A stretch of 64,000 nt of DNA. Origin: Ditylenchus dipsaci. Lineage: Eukaryota > Nematoda > Chromadorea > Rhabditida > Anguinidae. How positions within the stretch are numbered: position 1 is the stretch's first letter; the number at the start of each line of letters is the position of its first letter. Positions 44,981-55,954 of the stretch are shown piece after piece. The stretch lies in assembly GCA_004194705.1 (NCBI GenBank), contig SADC01000048.1, positions 124,001 through 188,000 on the forward strand, written 5' to 3'. The position numbers and the translations under genes are program-made. The notes under the pieces are model-generated. The model worked only from the letters and a program-made list of their open reading frames with translations. It was not told where the DNA came from and ran no database searches.

Positions 44981-46147
44981 CAGTATATGTCATAGCCAAA
45001 AATCTTCACAAGTCATGTTTTTTCAGCGTTTTAGCACCTAAAACATACAAAAACACGTTTTAAAACACCCTATATCGACTCAAAATCGCCTCAGGAGTTC
45101 AAAAAAGACATTATTTTTGAGTTCTGGAATATGAAAAATTGAGTTTTGGGCACTTTTGAATTTCGACTTTTATCATGTTTTGGTCACTGGAGCTGGGCAA
45201 AAATAATCTCTAAATGCATTTTTGATCAAAAGTCTTGCTCGGAATTATGTCTGAGGTAAGTGAGTGCGCGCATCTCTAACCAACCGAGCCCCCTGCGCCC
45301 CCTTCGGGGGCGCAGGGGGCTCTTGCTTGGGGTTGAGATGCGCACACCCACATACCTTAGACGCAAATCACTCGAAAGTGACTCTGGATGCATAAAAATG
45401 TATGTATACCAGAATTTATTTATGCGGTAGGCCCCAGTCAACAAAACTATGTTCAACATCTTCCTTTTTGTTCAAAATGGGGCCTTTTTTGGTCTATTTC
45501 CACCCTAATACAGCCTTAAATCCCTTCGAAAATGGTCAAAATGGGTACTTTTTGGTGGTCCAGAAACTCGACTTTTTATTGACCAGAACTCGAAAATTAT
45601 GTCTTTTTTGAACTCCTGAGGCCATTTTAGGTTGATATAGGGTGTTTGTAAACACTTTGAAAAAAGTTGATTTGGGAGGGGGTATATGCAAGTACCGCCG
45701 AAACTCTGGTATGCATAGATTTTTTATGCATCCAGAGTCACTTTCGAGTGATTTGCGTCTAAGGTATGTGGGTGTGCGCATCTCAACCCCAAGCAACCAA
45801 GCCCCCTGCGCCCCCGAAGGGGGCGCAGGGGCTTGGTTGGGTTGGTTAGGCTTGGTTGGTTAGAGATGCGCGCACTCACTTACCTTAGACATAATTCCGA
45901 GCAAGACTTTTGATCAAAAATGCATTTAGAGACTATTTTTGACCAGCTCCAGTGACGAAAACATGATAAAACAGGTAAAAAGTCGAAATTTAAAATTGAC
46001 ATATATATGGTTTTGTTCATTTTTACAAAAAAAAAAATTTTGAAAAAATGGCCTTCCGGGTCTTAAAAACGCGTTTTCTGTATGTTTTTAGTGCTAAAAC
46101 GTTGAAAAAACATGATTTGTGAAGATTTCCGGCTATGACATATACTG
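44981..46147. mobile_element. TA-flanked element with two family B foldbacks
   Basis: Ends CAGTATATGTCATAGCC and GGCTATGACATATACTG inside TA, then TTTTTTCAGCGTTTTAGCAC and complement. Two family B foldback repeats (45060-45460 and 45660-45970) lie tandemly inside. Confidence 0.85.
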
Positions 46148-46989
46148 TACTCCTGCCCAATATTAAATTTTGCCCCTAATTACTGAAAAATGGCAAAGCT
46201 TTTCCTTGGTGCAAAAAAAATCAACTTTTTTTCGCGAAACGGTAAATTCGCCCACAGTAAATTCGCCCACGGTAAATTCGCGCACAGGTAAATTCGCCCA
46301 CAGCTCTTGATTTTTTCATTTGTTCCAAGAAGTGTTTATTTATAGTCCTTACTTTTTCACAAATTACTTTTTACTTTATGCGACACAAATTTTGCGCCTT
46401 GCTCATTATTGATTTTTTGGCGCTAATCTCACTCTTACTATATGGCCATTTTCCGTGTCTGTCTGTCAGTCACAAAAAATGTTTGGGGTGTTCCACTGAT
46501 CGTATCGTTATTCTGTTAGCACCATTCAACTCAGCGTGGTCGGTTTCCTTCTTGGAAAACTCTTTAAAGTTAGGATAGGTCGAGTTAAAAAAAAGTTATG
46601 GCCAAATCAAAGTTTGGCCAAAAACCACAGGGGGTACCAAGGCATTTTCAAGTGAATTTTAGTTTCTTTGCAGGACCAAGGCATGCATAATGGTTCGGGC
46701 TGTACCCCGAAATTTAAGCGGCGATTTGCTAAGTGGTCGATTTGCTAAGCGGTCGTTTTGCTAAGAAAAAAATTTAAGCGCGAATTTGCTAAGAATTCAA
46801 AATTTAAGCGCCAATTTGCTAAATGGTCGTTTTGCTAAGAATTTTTTTGCTAAGTAGTTGTTTTGATAAAGATCTTGTTTGTTAAGCTACCTACTTCTTC
46901 AGTTCGGTTCAATTTCGGGGCACAGACCTTAAAACCCAAACGATTCAATCCAAAATAATGTTCTACAAATGGTTTAATTTAATCGGGGT

Positions 46990-47060
46990 CTCCTACTCTG
47001 GACTGATTGCACCCAGAGGATTCGAACCAGTAACCTTGGTGATGAGTATATGGACCTCTT
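46990..47060 (-). repeat. SINE-like B-box segment
   Basis: Minus strand reads TACTGGTTCGAATCCTCTGGGTGCA: a B box GGTTCGAATCC plus a 3' acceptor-like arm. No 5' half of a tRNA is present. Confidence 0.55.
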
Positions 47061-47099
47061 CGCCAAGTAAACACTCAAAATTATGATAAAAAAAAAGAT

Positions 47100-47503
47100 A
47101 TGCACCCAGATGGATGCGAACCAGCATCCTCGGCAGTGGCTATCCAAGTGGTCGTCCACTTGGATCAAAAAAATTTTTTTACGTTTTCGGTTTCCAAAAC
47201 AATTTTTCTGCACTAATTCGAGCATGCTGAAGATGGTTTGACAGTGGTAAAATCACGTTTTATCGAGAAATTTAGAGTTATTGCTAACGATTGATTTATC
47301 AAAATCAAGAATTCACGATAACTCAAAAATTTCTTGATAAAACGTGATTTTACCACTGTCAAACCATTTTAAGGGTGCTCGAATTAGTGCAGAAAAAATG
47401 ATTTGGAAACCGAAAACGTAAAAAAAAATTTTTGATCCAAGTGGACGACCACTTGGATAGCCACCGCCGAGGATGCTGGTTCGAATCCACCTGGGTGCAC
47501 ACT
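47100..47503. repeat. Palindrome with a B box at each end
   Basis: TGCACCCAGATGGATGCGAACC on the left mirrors GGTTCGAATCCACCTGGGTGCA on the right, followed inward by a CCAAGTGGTCGTCCACTTGG palindrome (as at 14777-15087). Both ends thus carry outward-facing tRNA-like promoters. Confidence 0.75.
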
Positions 47504-48365
47504 TTATTTTTACCGTAATTTCAGATATAAAAAGACTAACGTTTGACCTTTCAGGTCATTTGGGTGAATATACCCCTATTCTTGAGTTGCCTGGATAACA
47601 ACCTGTCCAGGTGGTACTCAACCCTAGATTTGGGATCGGGTAGGTGAAATCGCACTTTTGGTCTCATCAAGTCCAATTATTCACAAATTTTTTTGGTTGG
47701 AAAAATAGATTTTTTTATTCAAATGAACTTTTTGATTTTTAAGACATCCACCTGGTCAGGTGATACCTACACCAGGTATTGAAGTTGGAGTGTGTAAAAT
47801 CGCAACTTTGGGCTTGACAAACCCAATCCCCCACACAATTTTAAGTTAGAAAAAATGGCTTATTTTTTATTTTTAAGAAATTTTAATTTTTTAGGTTTGG
47901 GTTTGGTTTGGGTATTTAGGGTGGTACTTTGGGTGGTTTAGGATGGCTTGTGGTAGTTTGGACACCATCTGAAGATATCAATATACCTAGATCCCACGTT
48001 GAAATCAGTAAGAAACAAAAAAAAATCGGCGTAAAAATGTCCGTCGGAAAAACCTCTAATCTACCAGAATATTGAGAAAAAGGAAAAGTACAAAAAGGCA
48101 GAAAAGTTCTTAACAAATCGGGATTTAAGAAAAGAATGCCTTAGCAAAAAAATTCTTAGCAAATGGGCGCCTTAACAAAAAAATTCTTAGCAAATGGGCG
48201 CTTTAACAAAAAAATTCTTAGCAATTTGTCGCTTAGCAAAAAAAATTCTTGGCAAAACGACCGCTTAGCAAATCGACCACTTAGCAAAATGCCGCTTAAA
48301 TTTCGGGGTACAGCCATGGTTCGTATTCTGGTGGTGGCATGCATCATTATTTTGTCTTGAAAGGA

Positions 48366-49440
48366 TTAGTTAGTGTAGTATATGATTAGTAGGTGGCCTG
48401 GCAAGCTAGGTAAGTGGCTTGGTAGGGTATGTAGGTGACCTGGTAGGGTACCTAGGTAGCCAGGTGGGGTACCCACGTGGGCAGGAAGGATATGTAAGTG
48501 GCCTGATAGGCTACCTGGGTGGGCAGGTAGGGTACCAAAGTGTCCTAATAAGATATGTAGGTGGCCTGGTAGAGTAGGTAGGGCCAGGTGGCGTACCCAG
48601 GTGGCCAGGTAGGATATGTAGGTGGCAGAGTAGGGTACGTAGGTGGTCAGGTGGGGTACCCAGTGGGCAGGTAGGGTGCCAAGGTGTCCTAATAAGATAA
48701 GTATGTGCCCTGGTAAAGTACGTAGGTGGCCAGGTGGAGTACCTAGATGGCCAAGTAGGATATGTAGGTGGCCGGGTAGATCAGGTAGGTGGCTTGGTAG
48801 GGCACCCGGGTGGGCAGGTAGGGTACCCAGGTGTCCAGGTAGGATATGTAGGTGGCCGGGTAGGTCAGGTAGGTGGCCTGGTAGGGTACGTAGGTGGCCA
48901 GGTGGGGTACCCAGGTGGCCAGGTAGGATGTGTAGGTGACCGAGTAGGTCAGGTAGGTAACCTGGTGGGGTACCCAGGTGCGCAGGCAAGATATTTAGGT
49001 GGCCTAATATGGTACCCGGGCGGGCAGATAGGATATGTAAGTGAGTTCTTAGGTGAATTTGTAGGTGGGTACCCAGGTGGCCAGGTAGGATATGTAGGTA
49101 GCCGGGTATGTCAGGTAGGTGGCCTGGTAGGGTACCCACGTATGCAGGTAGGGTACCCAGGTAGGCAGGTAGGTTATCAAGGTGTCCAGGTAGGGTATGT
49201 AGGTGGCCGGGTGGGTCAGGTAGGTGGCCTGGTAGGGTACCCAGATGGCCAGGTAGGATATGTAGGTGGCCGGGTGAGTCAGGTAGGTGGCCTGGTAGGG
49301 TACTCAGGTGGGCAGGTAGGGTACCCAGGTGGACAGGTAGGGTACCCAGGTGGGCAGGTAGGGTACCACGGTGTCCTTATAGAATATGTAGGTGACCTGG
49401 TAGTGTACCCGGGTTGGCAGGTAGGAAACCCAGTACGGGT
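48366..49440. repeat. 1.07 kb GGTAGGGTACCCAGGTGGCC minisatellite
   Basis: Diverged units of about 35-70 bp built from GGCCAGGTAGGATATGTAGG and GGTACCCAGGTGGGCAGGTA. It is open on both strands (LPGHLHILPGHLGT on minus, VGYVGGRVGQVGG on plus) because the unit lacks stops; I do not treat these as genes. Shorter relatives occur at 5890-6150, 11580-11770 and 50380-50600. Confidence 0.8.
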
Positions 49441-50890
49441 CTCAAACCACATGGGCCTACAAAATCACTAGAATAGGGCCCAAACCACGAGGGACCACTC
49501 AAACCACGTGCAAAAACCATGCACACACCCGAACCACTATAGACAGGCCTAAATCACGCAGGCACATCCGACAAATCATAAGAGGGCCTCACCAGGATGG
49601 GACTTTCACCTACTTTCCGCGCCGCGTAGCGAAGTGGCGCCTACTAGGTAATTGATGAAGCCAAACGAAGAGAACATTCTCTAACTACCGAAATGGGTCT
49701 TTGACCACGTGAATAAGGCTCTATCGGCGCCAGTGAAGACTGCAATTGATTGATGTCACTTATATCTGCTCCAGCGAAGCTGGCAGCTTGTTCACGCCAC
49801 ACCAAATCATTGATATCGACGATGAGTACTTGAACCACGTAGATTGATCATAAGCACTGTGATGAAGCCGGAAGCACAGGGATGCACTCGAATGAGTCAG
49901 GTGGGCAGGTGGCCACCTGGGATGTGGCCGATTTATATTAGTGCCCAGAATATGTATATTAGTGTCCAGAATATGTACATATGTATCGGCGCCAGGAAAG
50001 CTTGCAGGTAGTCAAATGCACCATTTTGGAGCCTGCATGGACACACCTGAACTACCAGGATGGGACTCGAATGACTAGGGAAGTTCCCGAACCACTAGGA
50101 TAGTACCTGAACCACCAGAAAAGCACCTAAACAACCATGATGGCGCATGAACTACTTAAATGAAATGTGAGGTCTGTACTCGAACTACCACAATAAATAT
50201 GTGAAAGGTAGTAATGGTCTGTGTGCTTTTCATGGTAGGCACTAGCTAAGCCAGTGGTGCGTTTCTCGCTCATGTTCGGCGCCAGCAAAGCTGTCTGGTA
50301 GCAGCGTGTGCTTGCTCTTTATCGTCGCTGCGTGGTGGACGCATCTGATGGAAGTATCCAATTAGCTGGTGGTACCAATACCGCAGTAGTGCCCCAGTAG
50401 AAGTAGTTTCACCTGGTACTGGTGACCTGTTTAGAGTACCCATGTAGTGATACCTAGCTGGCGGTAGCCAGATAGTGTTACCCAGTTGATGATAAGCAGC
50501 CGATCGTACCCCGCTGTGGCACTCAAGTAGTGATTTCCAGATGTTGGTACCAGACAAAGTTACTTAAGTAGTGGCACTCAGAAGTTGATCCTCAAATGAT
50601 GCTTTTTTATTTCTACGGAGATATTCCTAAAAATCAAAAGAATGCTAACCCAAGTATTGCTGCGAAGTGAGTACGCACGATTACGTATTGCGCCGCGTAG
50701 CGGGGCGGCGCCTTCTAGTAGCGAATACTAACGCCCCCCCCCCCCCAAAATCCGGCCTTTTAAAATTGCCGTAACTAACCTTGCAAACAACAAGTTTAGG
50801 CTCAGCCCTTAGGCTTGGGGGTAGGCCAGCGTACGGAAGTTGTGACTAATAAAGAGTTTGCGCACAAATGTAAGTGGACTAGTTTAGTAA
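49441..50890. repeat. Degenerate ACCACxAGGATGG-type repeats
   Basis: Loose repeats of GAACCACTAGGATGG and GGCGCC-rich words (GCCGCGTAGCGxxGCGGCG at 49620 and 50690), then a dispersed-repeat piece at 50740-50870. No coding sequence recognised. Confidence 0.5.
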
Positions 50891-50917
50891 ATAAAACTTG
50901 GTAGTTAAAAATGTAGG

Positions 50918-51020
50918 TACCGTAGTTTTTGGAGCAAAACTACGGTAAAGGACGTTTCGCCAATTTTATTCACGTGAATGAAATCGGCGAAACGTCCTTT
51001 ACCGTAGTTTCGCTCCAAAA
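50918..51020. repeat. Palindrome ACGGTAAAGGACGTTTCGCC
   Basis: Arms GGAGCAAAACTACGGTAAAGG and complement, centred on CACGTG. About 100 bp. Confidence 0.75.
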
Positions 51021-51799
51021 AATCACAGTTTTGGTATAACTTTAATTATCTAAGGAAACGAATCTGAGTAGACATAATTCTGAGTATTTTATAAATTTTG
51101 ATTTTCATACCGATTGGATAGTCGTCTGGTTTCGAAAGACCCTACAGGAGGCTTTTAGTCAAAAAATCGATGCTTTGGTTTTAAAAACATTTTCCTCAAA
51201 ACATTTATGCGTATAATAGTATGATAACCATGCATTATAAATATGAAAGTGAAAAAATTAAGAGTTCTGGGCGAATTTACCGTGGGCGAATTTATTGTGG
51301 GCGAACTTACCTAGAGCCTTTTTTTCGCGCCAAAAATGCTTTTTTGCAGCAAAAAGACTTCTTTTTGCTGCACCTCCAATTCGTCCACAATAAATTCCCC
51401 CCAATTCGTCCACAATCAATGCGTCCACAGTCAATCCGTGCCCCCGCCAATTCGTCCACACGTCAATTTGTCCACAGGTCAATTAACCACAATTTCGAAA
51501 CCTAGGTAGTCCCTTATTCTCCAGGTGGGGTCGGCTGAACAACTTAGTACTGCCTGAAAATTTCGCGACAAAAACCGACTTTTCATATATACTAAAGTAC
51601 TTGAGGCACTGTTCTAGGCATTATATGATTATTTACATGCTCAATCTGAATGATTCCCTTAATTTTAAGGTCGACTACTTGGTACTTATGCAATTCAGGG
51701 GTGAAATTTAGAAAGTCAACCGAAAATTCAGAATAAATATTCTATTTTGATAAAAGAGCATTTTTCAGTAATTAGGGGTCAAAATTAAATGCCATCTAA

Positions 51800-52400
51800 G
51801 ATCACGGCTTTTCAAAACTGCCGGAAGTGTTTCTTTTAGCTTTTCAAGCGAATTTCGCGAAAAATCAGAAACTCCTCAATTTTGACTAGAAAAACGTGTT
51901 CCAGACTTAAAATAGTTCTATTTTTTAATTCTGTATTTTGAAAATTTGATCTGTTATTTGTGAAAGGGAAGATCCTCAGCTTTCTTTTGGTGTATCACTC
52001 ATCCTCTGACATACAAACCTCGGCATCTACATACGAAAAGAAGTTCATTATAGCTTTTGACCGTCTATTTGACTTCAAAACTGGACTTTCATCGAGTCTG
52101 TACTCAACATTTTCAAGTCACAGTTGAGAATCTGATCATTATGACCTATTTCTGTTTTTCAATTTCGGGCCATGGGCCAGTAATAAAAAAATTGGAAATT
52201 TTTTTGAAAACCCGAAAGTGTCCGTGGGTGGGTTTGAACTTTTGACTTCAAGGAAAATGGTTTATTTAAAATAGGGGATTTTACGGCACTATTCCATTGT
52301 ATGAAAGCGCAGATCGAAAGCGAAATCTAAAAGCGCAGATCGAACAAAATTTTGAAAAGCCGTGATACAGCAATACAAAATTTGTGGCAAAAAAAGTTTT
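51800..52400. other. No gene recognised
   Basis: AT-rich sequence with no conserved frame. A repeated AAAGCGCAGATCGAA word near 52310-52340 is the only structure seen. Confidence 0.35.
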
Positions 52401-52419
52401 TTACGGCAAGAAAATAGAG

Positions 52420-53090
52420 AGGACGGGTCCCCGCTCTAATAAACGCCACCCTCAGGTGGACTTCGTAAAATAAACGCCCCCGCTCTAATTAAAGCCCCCC
52501 TCAAGGTCAGTTTTTATAGTATAGGTCGTTATTTTACTGAAAGATGTGTTTTTCTGCAAAATTCTGTGCTACAGTCAATATTGTTCGATTTCAGAGAGGC
52601 AGTTCGAACTAATGGCTGAACGTTCTTCTATTCGACAGAAGGTAGTTATGGCCTAAAAAACGACAAAAAAAACAGGATGAAGGGACGGATATTTGGTGTT
52701 TGAAACGACGATTTCGAATATTGGTCACCCCAAATTTCCTATTGTTTGATTGATTGTGGGTCTTATTGTTATGAAATTCGGAAAAATTTTAGGCTCTAAG
52801 GCACCATGGGCACCATTTTTTCCTTTCGAATCTTGTTTATTTTTGAATAAAATTTTGGAAAAGTTATTTCAGCATGAAGTTATTTCAGCAAAGACCAAAA
52901 GAAAACATGCACCCATTGTACAATAAAGCCAAATCTTGTTTGTTTTGACTACATTAAGTCTGATTTTCTTCGAGGCCTTCGGCGCCAAGAGTTTGAAAAA
53001 TAAACGTCCCCGCTCCAATTAACGCCCCCTTAGAGGGACTTTGAAAAATAAACGCCCCGGGAGTTTATTAGAGGAAATATGGTATTTGGC
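52420..53090. mobile_element. MITE relative, AACGCCCC/CTCTAATTAA type
   Basis: AATAAACGCCCCCGCTCTAATT phrases repeat at both ends, and the right end reads TTTATTAGAGGAAATATGGTAT, placing it in the CCGTATTTxCTCTAAT family. Confidence 0.6.
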
Positions 53091-53579
53091 GTTAAAAATA
53101 GTCAATAGTTTGAAAATATGGCAAAAATATATGAGTTTTCCCTGTTCTTCTCTCTATTAAAAAACCGAAATTTGTTCGGGGTCCCGTCGGGATCCCGAAT
53201 TTTTTTTTCTGAAATCCCGATTCCGAAATTTTTTTGGCCAAAAATCCCGTCCCGATATCCCGCTCGAACCGGTTTCATCATCTCTACAAGAAAAACGTTG
53301 GCACCACAACTTTTCCCATAATAGTCCTTAAAAAATTTGGCTCACCAAAATTTTGCTAATGGCTCCTTCATAAACGTTGTCGTTGTCATTGTCATCGTCA
53401 TTGGAATAAAATGATTTATAAATGCGCTTTTACGCCAACAACAATGACACCTTATTTACATAAAATCAACGCCACCGAAAACGAAATTTTTGTACTACAA
53501 AGCTTTAATTTGGACTTATTTTTTATATTATCCTCTATATTATCCTTTTATTCAAATTTTTTATTGATGTTTTCGGTTA

Positions 53580-53700
53580 CGTACTTAAAAGACCATGAAC
53601 TCTAACTTTAACTATAACTTTAAAAGACCATGAATTTAAAAGACCATGAACTCTAACTTTAACTATAACTTTAAACTTTATAATGGTGCATTCCGGCAAT
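53580..53700. repeat. AAAAGACCATGAACTCTAACTTTAACTATAAC repeat
   Basis: Two and a half tandem copies of a unit of about 50 bp. Confidence 0.6.
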
Positions 53701-53829
53701 GATTTAAGTAAGCAACAATGAAAAAAATTTAAATAAAAGAGAGAGTGGTTGTTTGATATTGAGTGAAAATTATTCAAATTTACAAAAAAACATTGTGCAA
53801 TTTTTCACAAAATTTTCTGTTTTTAACTA

Positions 53830-54200
53830 CAGTCGACGCTTGTTATAACGTAATTCAGGGGACCGGGCAAGTTACCGTTTCGACACCTTTATGACATCCA
53901 TTTTTTCAAGCTTCTACCAGTTCTGTTTTGACAATTTGGTCCCAAATATTGCAAGGATTCCAACCTTGCCCATCATTTTTCGGAGATACAAAATTTTATT
54001 CTCTAAAAAAGCAAAAACTCGTTTAAATAACACAATTTTGTTAAATCGAATTACGTTATATCGAGTTTTTCCTTTTTTTTAAAACCAAAATTTTTAATTT
54101 TCGTAGAACGATCGGCAAAATCAGAATTCTTACGATATTTAGGACCAGACTGTAAAAACAGGACTTGCGAAAAACTTCAAAAATTCCCAGGAATATTACC
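53830..54200. mobile_element. Tigger-like MITE, right end lost
   Basis: Starts CAGTCGACGCTTGTTATAACG after TA and contains the shared TCTGTTTTGACAATTTGGTCCC block and its inverted copy near 54120. Confidence 0.65.
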
Positions 54201-54677
54201 GGAACCCAACCCTAGTTAGAACCAAGTTGAAAAATCAGTATAAAAGTTCAATGATTAGGAAAAAAATTAACGTAGGCATGCCCCTTTAAGTAGCACAACA
54301 TTATGACCTATACAATTTCTTAAAGTTATTTTGGCCAGCTTAGTAAACACGGTACGTGACGATTCATCCTCAGGGACAATTCATCCTCACTTGCGAAAAC
54401 GGACGATTCATCCTCACTTGTAAAAACGGGACGATTCATCCTCACTATTAAAAAGGGCCGATTCATCCTCACTCGTCAAAAAGGGACGATTCATCCTCAC
54501 TATTAAAAAGGGCCGATTCATCCTCACTCGTCAAAAAGGACGATTCATCCTTACTCGTCAAAACGGGACAATTCATCCTCACTATTTAAAAGGGCTGATT
54601 CATCATTCCTTTTGAAAAAAGGACTCCAGATGTCTTTAGTAAAGACTCTTTACTGCCTTGATAATAAATTTGTAATA

Positions 54678-54780
54678 CAGTCGAGTCTCGATTTAACGTA
54701 ACCCCAATTTAACGTACCCCTCGATTTAACGTACCCCTAGGGCCGGTACCCAGGGGGTACGTTAAATCGAGACTCGACTG
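54678..54780. mobile_element. Minimal Tigger-like MITE, 103 bp
   Basis: Ends CAGTCGAGTCTCGATTTAACG and complement inside TA; almost only the two inverted repeats remain. Confidence 0.9.
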
Positions 54781-54839
54781 TAGTTCATTGTCAAATATAT
54801 TTTATTAGCGCTAGGTCCAAGTCTAGGAGATAGTGCCAC

Positions 54840-55077
54840 CCGCAAGATGGTTTTCAACCCTTAAAAAATCGGAAAAAATTATTTCGATTTTGAGATTTTT
54901 GGGTGCTCAACCAAAATCTGAAAAGTGGAATTAGGTAAACTCGTGCTAATTAAGAAAACGCAAAAAACAGATTTGCAAAATTATTTTTTTGGGCTGCGAT
55001 ATAGGTCACTGAAGGGGGCGTTTATTAGAGAGTGGGCGTTTATTGAAGAAAGGGCGTTTAATAGAGAAAATACGGTA
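54840..55077. mobile_element. MITE, ATACCGTATTTTCTCT family
   Basis: The internal AACCCTTAAAAAATCGG block, GCGTTTATTAGAGAGTGGGC repeats and right end AGAGAAAATACGGTAT match the element at 4766-5034. Confidence 0.75.
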
Positions 55078-55948
55078 TCTTTGAGGGCTAGCTTACAATA
55101 TAGTGATGGATCAGTAAATGTTGAAAAAATTTGTTTGTTTGCCCGTGTTATTCTTTGGTGAAAATAAAAATTGTTTGCTGATAGTGATGATCGAGGGTAA
55201 CATGCCTTCATTGTAACATCATTGTGAGAATGACTCGCTTATAATAGATTGCGAATACCTTATTTTATTTCAACAGAGAAACAGTCTTCGAACATCAACA
55301 GTCTTTTAATGATCAGTCTCTATAAAAGCATTGTCCCTTTAGACCGAAACTCGCCCCTTTTCATAAGGGAAGATGGATCGTGCCTTTTTTATAAATGAGG
55401 ACAAATTCCCCTGTTTACACATGTGAGGATGAATCGTCCTTTTTTGACGAGTGAGGATGAATCGTCCCTTTTTGACGAGTGAGGATGAATCGTCCCTGAG
55501 TGAGGATGAATCGTCCGTTTTTACCAAGTGAGGATGAATTGTCCCTTTTTAACAAGTGAGGATGAATCGTCCCTCTTTACCAAGTGAGGACGAATCGTCT
55601 TTTTTCCCCAACTGAGGATGAATTGTCCCTTTTACCAAGTGAGGATGAATCGTCCCTTTTCCCAAGTGAGGATGAATCGTCCCTTTTAGATAGTGAGGAT
55701 GAATCGTCCGTGTCCGTAGTAAACAAACAACAAAAACTTTGAACTAATTCGGAAAATGTACTGGAACGGAACTGAATATCAACCATTAATCTCAACGCAC
55801 CATTTATTCAAGTAAAGCGAAGTATCTGGCCAGTAGAAATGAACACAATTTAAATTTGCTTCTCTGTGAGCAGAAATTACCAGCAGAATAGAAGATATTA
55901 TATTCACACATTTTACATTTTTGTTCTCATTTCTTTTGCATTCTTCCC

Positions 55949-55954
55949 TTTATT
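55949..55954 (-). terminator. Poly(A) signal of PNPLA8
   Basis: AATAAA on the minus strand immediately after the TAA stop, an unusually short spacing. Confidence 0.45.

Larger units (their letters stand above)
46690..48323. mobile_element. Foldback-like element with GCGGTCGATTTGCTAA arrays
   Basis: Body 46698-48315 with ends GGCTGTACCCCGAAATTTAAG and complement, arrays of TTTGCTAAGCGGTCG on each side, and an exact 8 bp duplication ATGGTTCG (46690-46697, 48316-48323). Contains SINE pieces and the palindrome at 47100-47503. Confidence 0.9.
46154..51800. mobile_element. Outer shells of a 5.6 kb nested complex
   Basis: Outer pair: CCCCTAATTACTGAAAAATG (46172) and CATTTTTCAGTAATTAGGGG (51762). 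Second pair: GTAAATTCGCCCACAG arrays (about 46240-46300) and GGGCGAATTTACCGTGGGCG (about 51265-51310), next to a CCAATTCGTCCACAA array (51375-51485). Confidence 0.65.
54342..55724. mobile_element. Foldback-like element with AGTGAGGATGAATCGTCCC arrays
   Basis: Body about 54349-55717: inverted arrays of GACGATTCATCCTCACT (left, ten or so units) and AGTGAGGATGAATCGTCC (right), tips ACGGxACGxGACGATTC, and AGTAAAC on both flanks (7-8 bp duplication). Inside are a 103 bp Tigger MITE and a CCGTATTTTCTCT-family MITE. Confidence 0.85.

Noticed and set aside
46990..47060. tRNA gene
   Set aside because: Only the B box and 3' arm are present; no anticodon stem, D arm or A box can be folded.
48366..49471. 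Long open frames (257 codons minus, 245 codons plus) in the GGTACCC array
   Set aside because: Both strands are open because the tandem unit lacks stop codons in several frames; composition and period follow the DNA repeat, and there is no splice or start context.
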